64,000 bases of DNA from Phoronis australis (Eukaryota > Phoronida > Phoronidae), in contig NMRA01000034.1 in NCBI GenBank assembly GCA_002633005.1, positions 1,301,540 to 1,365,539 of the forward strand, in the 5' to 3' direction. Below the pieces are notes generated by a model. The model had not been told where the DNA came from and searched no databases. It saw nothing but the letters and a program-made list of their open reading frames with translations. Positions 35,060 through 52,605 of this stretch are shown here, in pieces. The position numbers and the translations under genes were made by a program. How positions within the stretch are numbered: position 1 is the stretch's first letter; each line of letters opens with the position of its first letter.

Positions 35060-35556
35060 GGCAAGGTTGCTAGGGATAGTGTCTTCAAGAGCATTAGACA
35101 CTTTAGACATTCAAATGATAAATGTTTCCCCGACAAAAGACCAAACGCGAATATTGTAGCGTCAAAACTCGCACAAATCAAACATTCTATGAAAACCAAT
35201 GTGACAAATTGAAAAATTCTGTATCAGATTCTAAAAATTTTTCGAGTATGATTAGATTTCGTACCAGTAGTGTATTATCTGTCGATTTGGAAGTGTTACG
35301 TGACATTTCTCCAAAGTGCATGGGGGTGCGGGGGTGTTGTCCACCAGTAACTAAGATGACGTGGTTCAATACATTATCTGTAACAACGATACACTTTATT
35401 CACCAATAATGAAGAGAAAAGTGGAAATTATCATTGACAATCTCAAAACAGGCAAATCTCCGGGTTCAGATGGAATTTGTAATGAAATATTGAAAGAGAG
35501 TAACTCTGTTGTTAGTCTGTTATGGAACTCTTTGATATGGGCCATTTCCCCCAAGC
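35060..35556. repeat. 0.5-kb direct duplication within the LINE, right copy
   Basis: Second copy of 34563-35058. LINE homology continues only after this copy, so removing one copy restores a normal LINE order with a single KSPGSDG block. Confidence 0.88.
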
Positions 35557-36573
35557 TATGACTGGAGGACGCGATCATTCCACTGTTTCAAGGAGTAAAA
35601 GCAGACTATCCAAGCGAGTGCAGAGGAATGGTCACTTTGCTGTCAAATTTGTCAAAAATATGCTAGAATAAATAATAGACTAGTAAAATGGTCAAATGAG
35701 ATTAACAATGAATTATAAGCGCAAAGTGGTTTCAAAAAGACTATTACCATGCTCATTCTGTACAAAGTTCGTCCATCTCCGTGTCGACGTTATGTACGTT
35801 ACTAATTATATATGCATTATGACGTCGTACGGAAAATGACGAACATTGTATTGAATGCGCATGTATAGTACAGTCGAAAACACTTTTGTTCTCAATACAC
35901 TTGTGGAGGAAACTCTCTCGAAAAAGAAAGGAAAACTTTATTGTTTATTTGTTGATTTTAGCAAAGAATTTGATTGTATAAACAGAAATCTTCTTTGGAC
36001 AAAATTGATTGCAGGAAAAGTGAGCTATAAAATGTTAAACAAGCTGTACAGTTTGTACAAAGACGTGAGTTCAAAAATCATCCATCAAAAAGGATATATT
36101 CCGATGTATTGTTACTTGAAAAAGTTGTGTTCCTATGTATGTTCACGTGAAAAGGGTAATACACGAGGTTGTGCATTGTTACCCTTCTTGTTTAACTTTT
36201 CCATAATTGGTTTAGAAGAATGCTTGAAATGCGAATCAGTGGTTAGTGTACATGTGGAAACAGAAAGAATTTTTCACCTAGTATTAGATAATGACTTATT
36301 ACTGTTCGCAGATACTCCGACGAGTCTCCAACGACAAATTAACAAACTTGAGATTTACTGTGAGGAAAACCACTTGAAAGTCAATTTCGACAAAACCAAA
36401 GTGACTGCTTTTAGTAAAGGAACGATGGTTCTATAAGCAGGAGCAGCTCGAAGTCTCAGCAGATTATAAAATTGATACCTCGGAGTTAAATTTTCAACTG
36501 GTGGCTCTTTGTTTAAGACGCAGGAGCCTTTAGAAATCCAATCTTCAAAGGCAGTAATTATGTTAAGAAAGTC

Positions 36574-37797
36574 AGAATCAGAAATGTTTAATGTGTGTAG
36601 GCCTTGGCCTCATAATACATTTTACAATACAATTTTACAATGATAATATTTCAGCTCGTAGCACTGTTGCTCTTGAAACATATAACGCCAGGCTATTTAG
36701 TTCACAAAGACAATGAGTTTGAAACAATTTAACTACTCTGGCATCATCTGTCGTATTTATCAGCTGATTTCTACACACACCATCAAGGACAGAGCTGTGA
36801 CACATGAAATAAATCTCGTTTTCATTTGACCAGTATTGCATATTCCATATTCAATGTAAAGCTTGTGCATTGAGCATCTAAAACGAGCATGTATTTTACG
36901 TAAGTAGGGATCTAGTAAGTACAGTGAGGTATTTTTCACACAATAGTTCCATTTTGATAGTGCAATAAAATTGATATTTAATCGAATTATTAATTACGGA
37001 GTGCTGATAAAATTCTGAAAGGAATAAATCTGCGTCAACCGGTCCCTGTAACCATACCCGTAGGGATACAGTATCATTTTTAAAGAATATGCCCAGTTGT
37101 GCCAGCTGCCGTCCTCAGATTCTTGAGGTCACCTACTGTAACACTGAATACGGATATCTACTTAAGGTTTCATCTGAAGCAGCCTTGTCCAGTAAACAAC
37201 AGGTGTAGGAAGTGTACAACGTATATCTACCTCACTCGCCCCTAGTCATGACATTTAGCGTCTTTGTTTAGTCGCAAGGGATACTTGCAGAAATCTTTAC
37301 GAACATTTTCTATAAAATTGACAATTGAGACATCCCAAATCTTTGCACAATAGCTTAAAATTGCTAGAATCATACTATCAAACAGCTTAAAAGGGACTGA
37401 CGGTGAAGAGCAATGTAATTCAGACAAACAGGCCTTTATCAAATTTAAACCATGCACTCTAAGAGCTTTGCAGGCTTGACTCTAATTGAGACGACAGGAA
37501 AATGTAACACCTAGGTATTTATAATACGGTTTGGTTTCATCTAATTTATAACAAAGTACCGTTTTTCGTGTGAACTGACAGCATAAACAATGACATTAAC
37601 TTTTCCTAGATTCACTGTGAGATTCCAGTTTTTACAAATATTCACAAGCACGTTAAGATTTCGTTGCAGCTCAATTCCAGTGTCTCCAATCAACACGAGA
37701 TCATCCGCAAAAAATACAGTTAATCTCACAATCAACATTAACAAACATTCCTTTGCCATCACACTCTATTAAATCAGAAACTAGACCACTCACAAAC
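36574..37797 (-). mobile_element. 5'-truncated LINE inserted in the + strand LINE, with 14-bp target duplication
   Basis: ATGTTAAGAAAGTC occurs at 36560-36573 and again at 37798-37811, flanking this block exactly. The - strand encodes FFADDLVLIGDTGIELQRNL and NWNLTVNLGKVNVIV (about 37715-37580), a reverse transcriptase with its FADD kept. Further on come CLSELHCSSPSVPFKLFDS and SYCAKIWDVS (about 37430-37310). Its 3' end at the left reads GAGGCCAAGGCCTACACACA and CTGATTCT, a common LINE tail. The 5' part is missing. Confidence 0.82.
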
Positions 37798-38030
37798 ATG
37801 TTAAGAAAGTCGTTTAAAAAGATAAAACCAAAAATCTTTAAACAAACTTTTGATACCCAGATATCCCTCATATTAAATTACGGAAGCGAAGTTTGGGAAT
37901 TCCATGAAGACAAAGACATTGAAACGGTGCAATAAATTGTTCAGATACGCTCTGTGAATAAAACAGTGGCCTATGAAATAAATAAATATGATATATTTAT
38001 TTTTTATAATACGTTAAAACTACGAATGCT

Positions 38031-39354
38031 TTACGAGTTTTTGGAAAACTTTGTCGAACCCGCTTAACTTGAATTTTATGATGTTCACTCTGTCGTTTGT
38101 CTATATATCGCTTTGCATCGATTAGAATAGAAATTTGTTTTGCATTTCTATTTTCTTTTGTGACGTACAAATCTAGAGCTTTGGATGGCTCTATTTAATG
38201 TCGGTAGATTGAGCACAAAATACCCACTACGAATATAACTTTTGTTATGCCGCTATATCATAAAAAACAATAGGCGTCACTACTCGAGGTAATACGCGGT
38301 TTATGCTTCAAGCTCAACGAAATACGCGGTTACTACTCGAGTTAGTATGCGGTTTATGCTTCAAGCTCAGTGTTATACCAGAAGCCGAAGCAAGTGCTTG
38401 AAACATGTATTGAAGTCCCATTTTGTGGCATTTGACAAAAAGTGCTAAAACACGATCGTTCAATGACGCCAGTGCTCAATACGAAATCAAACTTGACTGC
38501 CATGAGACATCACGGTAACACAAACGTGCGTCACAAAAAACATTCACAGCCTTATATCTTACCATTGTCACATTTCACTATTGTACGTGTAAGTACCGCA
38601 GAATTGATTTGATGTCACTGTCATCGCGTTTATTTGCACTGGAAGTCATTCTGTAAGGCCTAGGCTATAATTGCATGTATTTGGACTTACGTAAAAGTTG
38701 TATCAAAGGTTAAGACCCATCAACATATTGCCTTCAATCACCCGATACTCGATATCATATTGTTAATGCCCGACAGACAAATCCTACGTGAATAGTCACT
38801 AACAAAGCTATTAGAAATCAATCTAGTTTCTATTGCGGCCTCACTGAAAAAATCCCCTTTTCCGCTGATTGCGTTAATTGCTTGCATGTAAGATAACACT
38901 AGAATGCTGCTATTTAGACAAATGTACTTCGCACCTGAGACAAAATTCATCTGCGTGCTCGTGCACAACTTTTTAATTGCTGGTCTCACTTAAAGGTGCT
39001 TTAGCCGAGTTCGAGAGAAATGTGAACTGTTGGTCTCGGTGTCCACCTGATAGTTAAAATATTTCATTCCAGTCCCCACTCGTTGATTTAAAAGTCCACA
39101 AAAGCCTGACTTGACATTCAAAGCCTTCATTTATTTCAGTCAGATACACTTACCATTTATTGGTTTCTTCTTGTTTTCAGTTACCCAAGCAACAAGGCAT
39201 GGACCAGTGACATTTGGCACGGAGCGCACACTTTTGCTTTCACTATTCTCCAAAAACTGTCAGCGTGCCTTTCTATATTATTGCGTTTGAACAAACTTTT
39301 CAGAGAAGTTTACAATTTTTACAGGAATGATTGGTTCGTTTATAAAGCTAACGT
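38031..39354. other. intergenic with a two-copy tandem repeat at 38284-38372
   Basis: ACTACTCGAG and GCGGTTTATGCTTCAAGCTC each recur once within about 90 bp. Otherwise nothing is recognised. Confidence 0.4.
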
Positions 39355-39560
39355 TTTTGATGGGGGCGGAGTTGCCTCACGACACCTCAATTAATCCGTT
39401 CGGGGGTGGGGTTACCACGTGACACCTCACTTAATCCGTTCGGAGGTGGGGTTGCCTTGTGATACTTCAGTTAGTCCGTTCGGGGGTGGGGTTGCTTCAT
39501 AATACCCCAACTAGTCCATTCCGGGGTGGGGTTGCCTCATGACACCCCAATCAGTCCGAG
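39355..39560. repeat. GC-rich minisatellite of about 41 bp, 5 units
   Basis: Units approximate TCCGTTCGGGGGTGGGGTTG followed by CCTCATGACACCTCAATTAG, with substitutions between units. Confidence 0.85.
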
Positions 39561-42235
39561 TACAATTCAGATGTGCCAGCTGAGACAATTTACAGTACCT
39601 GTTTCCGTAAGTTATATTGAACAGAAAAGATAAAGAATATGTTGATGAGTTCCAGAACACGTGACCAAGTAAGAAAATTGGAGGGAATGCAACGGGAATG
39701 GCGATGCTTGAAATGACGTCATTTTACAGCAGTCCCTCCCCCTTTTTCTATGAGTTTGCATTGCATCCACTTCTTCACAACGCGATATAATGCACTTTTA
39801 TAGTCACTGTAATATTTCTGTCATATATCATAACATGGAATCCAAACAACTGAAACCAATCCTACTGTAGGAGCGATAAAATTTCCTTGATGTGTCTTCG
39901 CCTTACAAGCTGACGTAGGCACCTTTAATAGAGCTAAATTGGCGTTGGTAACCTGTTGTCTGCTCTTCATGAACTGTAAGTAGATAAATTTGGCACATTT
40001 TCATTAACAAAACTCCGCAAATTTCGATGCTCGTCACATCATCTTTTAAAGGTCACCTGCATAACATAACCTTTTATACCGTATAAGTGCGCGTACTGCC
40101 TGCCCAACTGAAGAATTTATATCATATATGTTTGTATCTACGGCGTAACACGAATTTTATGTTGTATATTTGCGTTCTACCAGATGAACAGGGCCTTTTG
40201 TACTGTTTATACTCGTATGCGCTTGTACCATTTAGGCCCATTAGAGTGTGTTTAGGCCCGAGAGAGTGCTTTACTCTAAACAGGATTTCAAAACACTTAA
40301 AACTTTATCAGTTTGTCAGTAATTAAGTTATTGTTGGGAATAGCAAATACACGGGTGGTAAATGGTGATGTTGATGACTATGATAAAGTAAGCATAGTAC
40401 CGTAATGATAATAATAACAATAACTAATGAATTATCAATAACAGTAATAGTAATGACAATGATAATAAAAATTAAATACGACTATTAACAACCATAATAG
40501 TAGTAATAATAATGGTTATGATAACATTAGAAATAAAATACAATTAATAAAAGAAACAATATTAGTACTAATGATACCAATATCGTTCTATCAATTTTCC
40601 AAGGACTAGTTTATTAATAAAGACATCAACTACCTAGGTATCGAAACGCTATAACTCAGTTGGGGGTACACTGTTTCTTTGCAGTGAGAATAGTGTCCGA
40701 TAGTGTTCGACTTGAAGTGCAAGCAGCGCCGAGACCGCGCTAAAAATACACGATCGCTCACTCGATGGATCCGGGGCTCGCTCGAACGGTCACTCGGTGT
40801 AAACGAATTTTTTTTCTTCTCTTAACCTAGATGATTCGTCTAGTCTAAATTACTTTACACAGCAGTGGTCTTTCTTTACTACACAAAAAGTCGCTTAACT
40901 TCTGGCCTGCAATTTATCACCGAAACAAGCGCATACATTCCGAGAAAGTCGACGGAAATTGAAACCTTCAACTGAGCTCAGACATACTTTAAGATTTCTA
41001 ATTATTCAGCAATTATTAAATATAACATTAAGCTCTTTAGTTCGGAAATTTGATGTATCTGTGAGGATTTTGTATCGATGCTTGATGTTATTTTTTTGGT
41101 GCAAAACGATAAAGCCAGACGATAAATGCGCTTGATTAGTCCAAAAGAGTGAAATACGTGACACAAATTTATGACACCATAGCGACACAGGCTAATTTTT
41201 ACACCTTTGCCTGCTAATGTCATGTAAAAGAACTGAATGTGCAGTTATCGGATGGAACTAGTTGAGCTGAACTGATGTAGAATTTACCGTTTCATTTCCA
41301 AGACGGCGAGAAGCAACACAGCTTAGTTACAGTTGAATTTCGCTCCTATTCAGTCACATAATCTTGAATTCTTAGCGGAAACGCTTTGGGTTTAAAACAT
41401 TACAACGCACACTCCACCTTGAATCATTGCAGAATGAGCCCAAAGCAAGTCAAGTCACAGAAAATACGTGGGTTGACTAAACCCAATAAACTCTAAAACG
41501 TTTTCTGGGGCTAGGCAGTCGTCAGCGTAATCTATTAATATACATGTACACTCGAGTACAGAACCATAGAAACATATCTTGCGTTCGCCAGAAAAATAGA
41601 GCGTCAAAAATAATTTCGATTTTGATGTTTTGAGTACAAAATGAGACCCCCATAAAGTTGCATGATATATCTATAACTTCTACAAACGATGTCAACAACT
41701 CTCCTGCTTCATGAAAATGTACATGTGTAATGGTTCCTTTGTTGATAGTGATAGAGAGCTAGCGACTCAGCGACAAGATTCTTTTAAATACATGTATATA
41801 GCGTGCAGTGAAAACACATTAGTCATCATATTGTATTACTTAATAATTGAAAATAGTTATCATTTCCCGGAAACATAATACACGTACGGAAATCTGGTGA
41901 ATACTAACAGTTAATTACAATTACTCACTCGTTTGTTGCGGCTATTACATTCAGCTACTGTCTATGAGCAATAAGCGACAGGGCAATTTTGACCACAGTT
42001 TCCATCAAAACCGTAGAGAAAAACACGATCATACCTATCAAGTGTATTGGCAATGTATAGTATTGTAGTCATAGAGCAGTCACGTGCACAGTGGCAACTC
42101 ACAAATTGTCGCGAATTCTGGTTCGCGAAAATTTGTGAAATTAAAAGAGACGCAGTTATGACACAATTAAGTATGAGACATTCGCGGATATTCGTGGGAT
42201 TCGAAACCAATTGGATGAATATTTTCAATTATAAT
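39561..42235. other. intergenic, AT-rich, with imperfect AAT/TAATGA tracts at 40360-40590
   Basis: No supported gene. A segment at about 41337-41435 is weakly similar to 43905-44015; both hold TTTCGCTC, AATTCTTA and GAA.CG.TTTGG blocks followed by a TTGC.GAAT block. This suggests an old local duplication. Confidence 0.35.
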
Positions 42236-43155
42236 TCATCGAGGAAATCGTGATGCCGAATGGAGTGTGGTGACAACGGGGAATTGAAAACGAGAGGTGT
42301 GGTGACCACAGGGTAAAGTGACGTCGACGGGATGTGATGACCACAGGGCAAAGTGATGTTGACGGGATGTGGTGACCTCATGGGAAGTCATGTAGACAGA
42401 GGGTGCAGTGAGCACATCGGAAGTGATGATGACCAGAATGCGGTGACCACAAGGCAAGTGATGCTGACCAGGATGTGGTGACCACATGGGAGCCGATACT
42501 GACCAGGATGTAGTAACCACGTGGGAACTGATACTGACCAGAGTGCAGTGACTACGGGAAGTGATACTGACCATGGTGCAGTGACCCCATGGGTAGTGAT
42601 GCTGACCAAGGTGTAGTGACCACATGGGAAGTGATGCTGACCAGGGTGCAGTGACTAAACCACATGGGAAGTGATGCTGACCAGGGTGTGGTGACCACAT
42701 GAGAAGTGATGCTGACCAGGGTGTGGTGACCACATGGGAAGTAATACTGACCAGGGTGCAGTGACCACATGGAAAGTGATGCTGACCAGGGTGCAGTGAC
42801 CACATGGGAAGTGACGCTGACCAGGGTGCAGTGACAACATTGGAAGTGATGCTGAGCATGGTGTGGCGACCACATGGGAAGTGAAACTGACGAGGGTGCA
42901 CTGACCACATGGGAAGTGATACTGACCAGGGTCCAGTGACCACAAGGCAAGTGATGCTGAACAAGATATGGTGACCACATGGGAAGTGACTCTGACCAGG
43001 GTGTGGTGACCACATGGCAACTGATGCTGACCAGGTTATGGTGACCACATGGGAAGGGATGCTAAGCAGGGTGCAGTGACCATATGGGAAATGATACTGA
43101 CCAGGGTGTGGTGACCACATGGGAATGGATGCTGACGAGGGTGTGGTGACCATAT
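42236..43155. repeat. 35-bp minisatellite, about 26 units
   Basis: Units approximate GTGATGCTGACCAGGGTGCA plus GTGACCACATGGGAA. The 35-bp period rotates through three frames and the - strand unit lacks stops, so long - frames (up to 305 codons) rich in HFPCGH and MWSPHPGQ repeats appear. I treat these as by-products of the repeat. Confidence 0.93.
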
Positions 43156-45300
43156 CCTTCCCTTTCCCGCCTCTCTTTCTCTCTATCTCTCTCCTGTTAT
43201 CAAAATTTGCAAAATAATCGTTTCAAGGTCTGCAAAGAACTCTCACAATACGTGCTTTTAGATAGCTAAGTGTAACATGCTTTGAATTCATATCAATTAA
43301 TTGACTTTCTGGAAGCAGTTTAGTCACACTTGAATTAACCTGAAGATTTCAATTAAATCTTTCTTCGATGAAAGCCAGTTCATATCAAAAGGCAAATGAG
43401 AAATTCCAATTACTTAAACACCGTTTGTTGCATGGGTCTTATGTAAGCGAATTTATCAGAAAGTATTAGTTTTATTAAAGAAAGAACAAGGAAACCAAGT
43501 GTACGTACGATTCAGATGGCGGTGATGAGGATGGTGATGATGACAATGACGACGACGACGATGAAGATAATGATGAGTTGAGGTGGACTATGAAAAGGAT
43601 GACGATAGTGACGACGATGACGTCAGTTTACTAACTCAATCTTTCGTTTCATGAGTCTTACTTAGGGAAAATACTTACTTTTTATTAAAGTCAGGGTGCT
43701 GGCTTCGGAATTGTTTACAGTGACTGCCATTACGGAAGGCTGTTTGTTGTGTCAAGCCCAAGCAATTATCGATTTGCATAATAAACAGTGAGAGAGATTA
43801 GAACACTAGATAGCCAACGCAAGAAAAAAATAAACTTGCTTACAGTTACGTAGGAGACGAAGGTGAAACACGTGACGACGAATGTGGAAAAGTTTTTAGC
43901 TACGCGTTTCGCTCTGTTTAGCTGCCAATGTTAAATTCTTAACCGAAAGGTTTTGGTCTTTAAAAACATGTTCACGCTCATTTGACCTCGAATTGTTGCC
44001 GAATCGTAACTGGCAATGCGTATTTGCGCCATTCTCCAATTCCCAATTTTAGGGTTGGCCAACACCAAGGAATTGTTTATTCGTTGATTATTTTTATGCT
44101 TTTGTTGGTAAAGAAAATAGAACCCTGTCACCATAAGGAACGTTAAGAGGCCGGTTTTATGAGAGTAAAAGGTCTGGTTTGATTTTCTTTGTCTAAACCA
44201 GCTGAAGAAGGCGAAATCCAGCTTTAAAAACACAGTCGGTTTTACGGAAGACAAAACGCACTTTGGGGGTTATTTTTGGGTAGGATTGAATTTTTGACTG
44301 AAATTAATAGATTTGCTTAGAGCTATAAAAGAAGAGAATCTGCTGTGTCTTTATGATTTGTTGTAAATCGTCGATACCTACATGTAACAAAGGCTTTCAA
44401 CCAAAATTAACTGAAATCGAGGCGGCGACATAATATTAGCTATTTCGTTGCCGGACGGCGTGAAAATGGTTGACGCGAACGGGTGTAGACTGCTGATCTA
44501 CGCCGGCCTGAAAAAGCTAATCTCCTGAGTCTGCATGAGGAAAAATGACAAAGAACGGGAGCACATTGGAGTATTGGAGAAGGAGTGATCTCTTTTGAAT
44601 AAGCATTTGGGAACTAAGCCGAATGCTCGAGTTGAGAAATGCCGAGCTCGCTCGGGTAGACAGCCGTCTCACACAGATAACTTGACATTCATGCTTTGCC
44701 TTACTTTTGATTAATAATAAAGCGAAAGCAAAACCTACCCCAGTAAGAAAATAAAAGTATTTTCGATCCAAAGCTTCCATTAACTGTTGTCTGAGAAGAG
44801 GATTGTAGGAAACGGTAGCCGTCAAATCGGGGATGACCGGGGACGAATTTCGTAATACTTCTATCTATTTGTTTAAAAAGTTAAAAAATCACATGTAAAT
44901 ATTTCAGCAGCACATAATATTTGGTTAAAGATGGTATCGTGTGAACGTAGACTTAAACTGGATGCTGAAAAAGACCCTGTAACCATTGTTTTCATTATCT
45001 CTCCAGCTGTACGTGCCGACAATTTTTTAAAACACACATTTTTGATGTGAAATTCATTGTCTAGTAAAGAGTGACGTTATGTATTTATATTTTTGATCTG
45101 CAATGATCAAAATGTTTGCCATGCAAAAAAGCCCAATTCAACAATTCAATACATGGTTTGTGTCATAAGCAGGTTTTCCAAGTGAAACGATCGTTTGGTA
45201 GTCAAATTTGTTCTCACATTTTCCTGGTTAAAAGTATTCGTGTGACTTCTTGGCCGTTACTGTTGAAGATGGTACGAGGACGTTTACGACTTTGGTCATG
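43156..45300. other. intergenic; GATGAC tract at 43515-43625; two short frames with membrane-like segments
   Basis: - strand frames near 44150 (LLTFLMVTGFYFLYQQKH) and 44750 (KYFYFLTGVGFAFALLLIKS) each contain one hydrophobic stretch beside basic residues. They could be first exons of a type II membrane protein or chance. No splice model can be defended. Confidence 0.25.
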
Positions 45301-45435
45301 AAGATAACCAAAACAACAGCAGCAACATCAACAATAAAAATAAAAGTAATAGTAATGAAATAATAACAATGGTAATTATTATTATTATTATTATTATAAG
45401 AGTAACAATAATGATGATGATGATGATTATGACAG

Positions 45436-45472
<37 letters not shown>

Positions 45473-45660
45473 AATTCTGATGATAACGACGACGGCAACG
45501 ACGACGATAAACATGGTGATGATTTTGATGAGTATGAAAATAATGATAATAACAATAATAATAATAATGATAATAATAATAACAATAACAGAGAGGAGAA
45601 TAACAGTAATAATGATGATCATGATGGTGTCAATAATGACAAATGCATCCAAATTGTAAT
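45301..45660. repeat. compound trinucleotide microsatellite (AAT/ATT, GATGAT, GACGAC)
   Basis: Runs of ATT/TTA, GATGAT and AATAAT repeats with interruptions. The hydrophobic Ile-rich frame on the - strand and the Met-rich frame on the + strand are products of the repeat. Confidence 0.92.
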
Positions 45661-48091
45661 AAACAACTGAGAGGAACGATTTTACTTGGAACAGAATCAA
45701 ATATCTAATACTGATAATTTTCTTCAACACGCTGTCATTAAGTCAATAATGTGACAATATGTTTCTTAATTGTCTCTATTTCCCGTGTATCTTCCATGGG
45801 GACTTTAATGATGCTATAGCGTGCAAGATTCAAAGAAAACAAGTTTATGAAAAGCAGCAAACACTAAGAGTCACTTAAAAAGCAATCAAAACAAATGGGA
45901 ATCATTTTCGAAAAAAATTAGTGTAATATTTTTCTGATCATTTCTGATCCTTGGAAACTTGTTCGCTAGTTAGCCAAATAAAGATTAAATTGGAAATGAT
46001 AAAGACCGTACAAGCCAATGTAACGAACGACGCGCCTGAAGATTACACTAAGCTAAATTTTATTTTCCATAGTTGTTTAAAGACCAAACAATAAGATCAC
46101 TGTCTGTCTTCGTTACCAAAGATTTGCTTTTTAAAATAACTTTTGAACTATTAATAGTAGACCTATAAAACTACATAATTTTAAAATCCTTGATTACCAC
46201 AGAATGTTATTAAATGCACGAAAACAATGTTCAGACGATTGTGATCACGTGACTGCATTTTTTTTAAAATCGCTATTTTTCAAGGAGATCGCACTTGCAA
46301 ATTCTGTTTCTTTTTCCATGAGTGACATAAGCGTGCCTGGGATTTTCTTTTAAGGCCTTTGAGACTGAGAAATCCCCTATCAAAAGTCAAGACGCTCACA
46401 TTTTTGAACAAATGGATGTCTGATTTATTTCTGCCCACTGATACATTCCAGTTTCATCTGCACCGAACAGAACAAATGAGAATTTTATTTTAAATTGCAA
46501 GTAGAGAAAGAAGGTGTGTTTCTATCTTTATTTCAACAAGTAATGACTCACAAACAAAGAACAATAAAACCTTGATTGTCAACATGACAACGAATACAAC
46601 AGGCTGCTTCATTAACACGATTTTCACGTTTTTTGCAAGTAGTCATCCAACGTGGTCAACCGAAGTGAAATCTTTATCATTGAGTGACTAGTTCCAGTAT
46701 ATGGTTATATAACCTATTCCCATCACTTTCAGTACCTGAGTACATTTATGTCAATAGCGCGAAACTATATATTAACGATTTCCGGCATTTTCGTTTTCCT
46801 TTGTTACCATGCTGACTATGGATCAACTACTACCATGCTGGCTCTAGTAGTTACTTCTCTATTGGCTCCAGAATAGTTTCTCATGATCATGCCTTGTCTT
46901 GTCTTGTAATAGGCAAGGGCTGATACCATCACGCCAACGGGATTAGCGCTCGGTAGGTGTTTCCAGCACGCACGAAGGGTGCAGCTTGAGAGTTGAATCT
47001 AATCATGGAGGCTCTCGAGTAGTTACTATCGTTTACCATGGTTGCAGAATAGTGGTGTAACACTGTGGTGAGATGACAATTATTATGGAATCTCTATAGA
47101 CTGAATTAACTAACGGATATAAACTGTAACGCCTTCCACGCCATAATCGAAAGTTTATGGAGACCTGGATTCGTCACCACCAAACTTTGTTCAAGAATCG
47201 ACTCCGAAATTGAAGAATCGCGTACCATCCACATCTATATAGTTTTTAGAATTTCCCGCGACATAATTGGTTAATTTCCGAGTCGAGTCTCCGAGTAGAG
47301 TTTGATTTTCTGTTAAAATGACGCGGGTGTCCGCTATCCTCAAAATGTCTATTGGTCAAGTTTTGGTAAAATAGTGGTTTGACGTTGCGGCCACGTTAAA
47401 ACAATGCCTTTCAGTGAACGTAGAAACGCAAGTTTAACGACACACAATGCTTTCTAGTGTTCCGATTATTGTATATTATATTTTTTCTTAATAAGCACTA
47501 AGCACATGGAAAAATACATTTTCATGATTCAGGTGCATGTAAAATTATTTTCTAAATTGACTGTTACTTCCTTTTCTTATTACTTTATTGATAAATTATA
47601 GTAAGTAGGCCGAACCAAAGACGGTACCAATTGTAATTTTAATGGCAATGGTCGTGATCTCCACACTCACGTTCTCGTTTCCTGAATATAAATATATCTG
47701 TATTTTTTTTATATAAATGTATAGAAATATGTTGCACTGTATAAAATGCAGCACATTTTATCTCCAGAAATCACATTTACAACAACACAAAATCTGTTTA
47801 AAGAAACACTTACTTCAATGCAGACACATAAGCGAAAAATACCTTGAAGTAGGAGAAAACAATATAATTTCATAATAAATAGTGATACAGTTTCTATACT
47901 TATGAATTTCATTGTTGATAAATAATAAAACAACTAAGTAAAAAGTCCTTTCAATTTTCTCATCAATCAGGCACAAAATATATAATTCGTCATGCTTATA
48001 TGCTCTTAATTATGACGTTACTCATTAATTTATAATAGACTCTTTTCCTTGAAAGTATAAAAAATACTCAACATTCTGACTACAAAACAGT
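45661..48091. other. 3' flank of Hmx, no gene seen
   Basis: AT-rich. On the - strand the Hmx 3' UTR begins here. A candidate AATAAA on that strand lies at 47584-47589 (TTTATT on +). Nothing else is recognised. Confidence 0.35.
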
Positions 48092-52369
<4,278 letters not shown>

Positions 52370-52487
52370 TTTACCACTCACAGATTGTCAGTTTAAATGT
52401 CGGATTTTTAGCAACGTGCTTTAAACTATATGAGAACTAAAAGTCGCGATATTTTGAATGTAATGTACGCACAGTTGTAAGTTAGGA

Positions 52488-52605
52488 CAGGTCAGTTGAT
52501 GTTGATCGAATGCCGTCACAGCCAGCTCTATCCCCTGTGTGAGTTGAAGCTAGTCCGGTCGATGTTGTTCGAACACCTCACTGCCAGCTCTATCCACTCT
52601 GTCTC
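52488..52605 (-). promoter_or_regulatory. imperfect 63-bp tandem duplication just upstream of the Hmx start
   Basis: GATGTTGATCGAATGCCGTC and GCCAGCTCTATCCCCTGTGT recur about 63 bp on as GATGTTGTTCGAACACCTCA and GCCAGCTCTATCCACTCTGT. It lies 120-240 bp before the Hmx ATG, so in the promoter or 5' UTR. A regulatory role is inferred from position only. Confidence 0.35.

Larger units (their letters stand above)
34480..38030 (+). pseudogene. LINE ORF2 relic on + strand, split by a second LINE
   Basis: The + strand reads, in order: a linker region (34500-34715, AKWFDDEGKVARDSVFKSI); KTGKSPGSDGICNEILK (34945-35000, repeated at 35442-35497); ADYPSECRGMVTLLSNLSK (about 35608-35660); LYCLFVDFSKEFDCINRNLL (about 35938-36000); NTRGCALLPFLFNFSI; LDNDLLLFADTPTSLQ, where the catalytic YADD has been lost; HLKVNFDKTKVTAFSKG (to 36420); and LGVKFSTGGSLF with KAVIMLRK (to about 36575). 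After the insertion at 36574-37797 it resumes as MLRKSFKKIKPKIFKQTFDT and SLILNYGSEVWEF (to 37935). It has frameshifts and stops and is inactive. Confidence 0.8.

Noticed and set aside
42236-43153. 305-codon - strand open frame
   Set aside because: Entirely 35-bp minisatellite; all frames are open because the unit lacks stops.
45296-45730. Ile-rich 'membrane protein' and Met-rich frame
   Set aside because: Translation of trinucleotide microsatellite.
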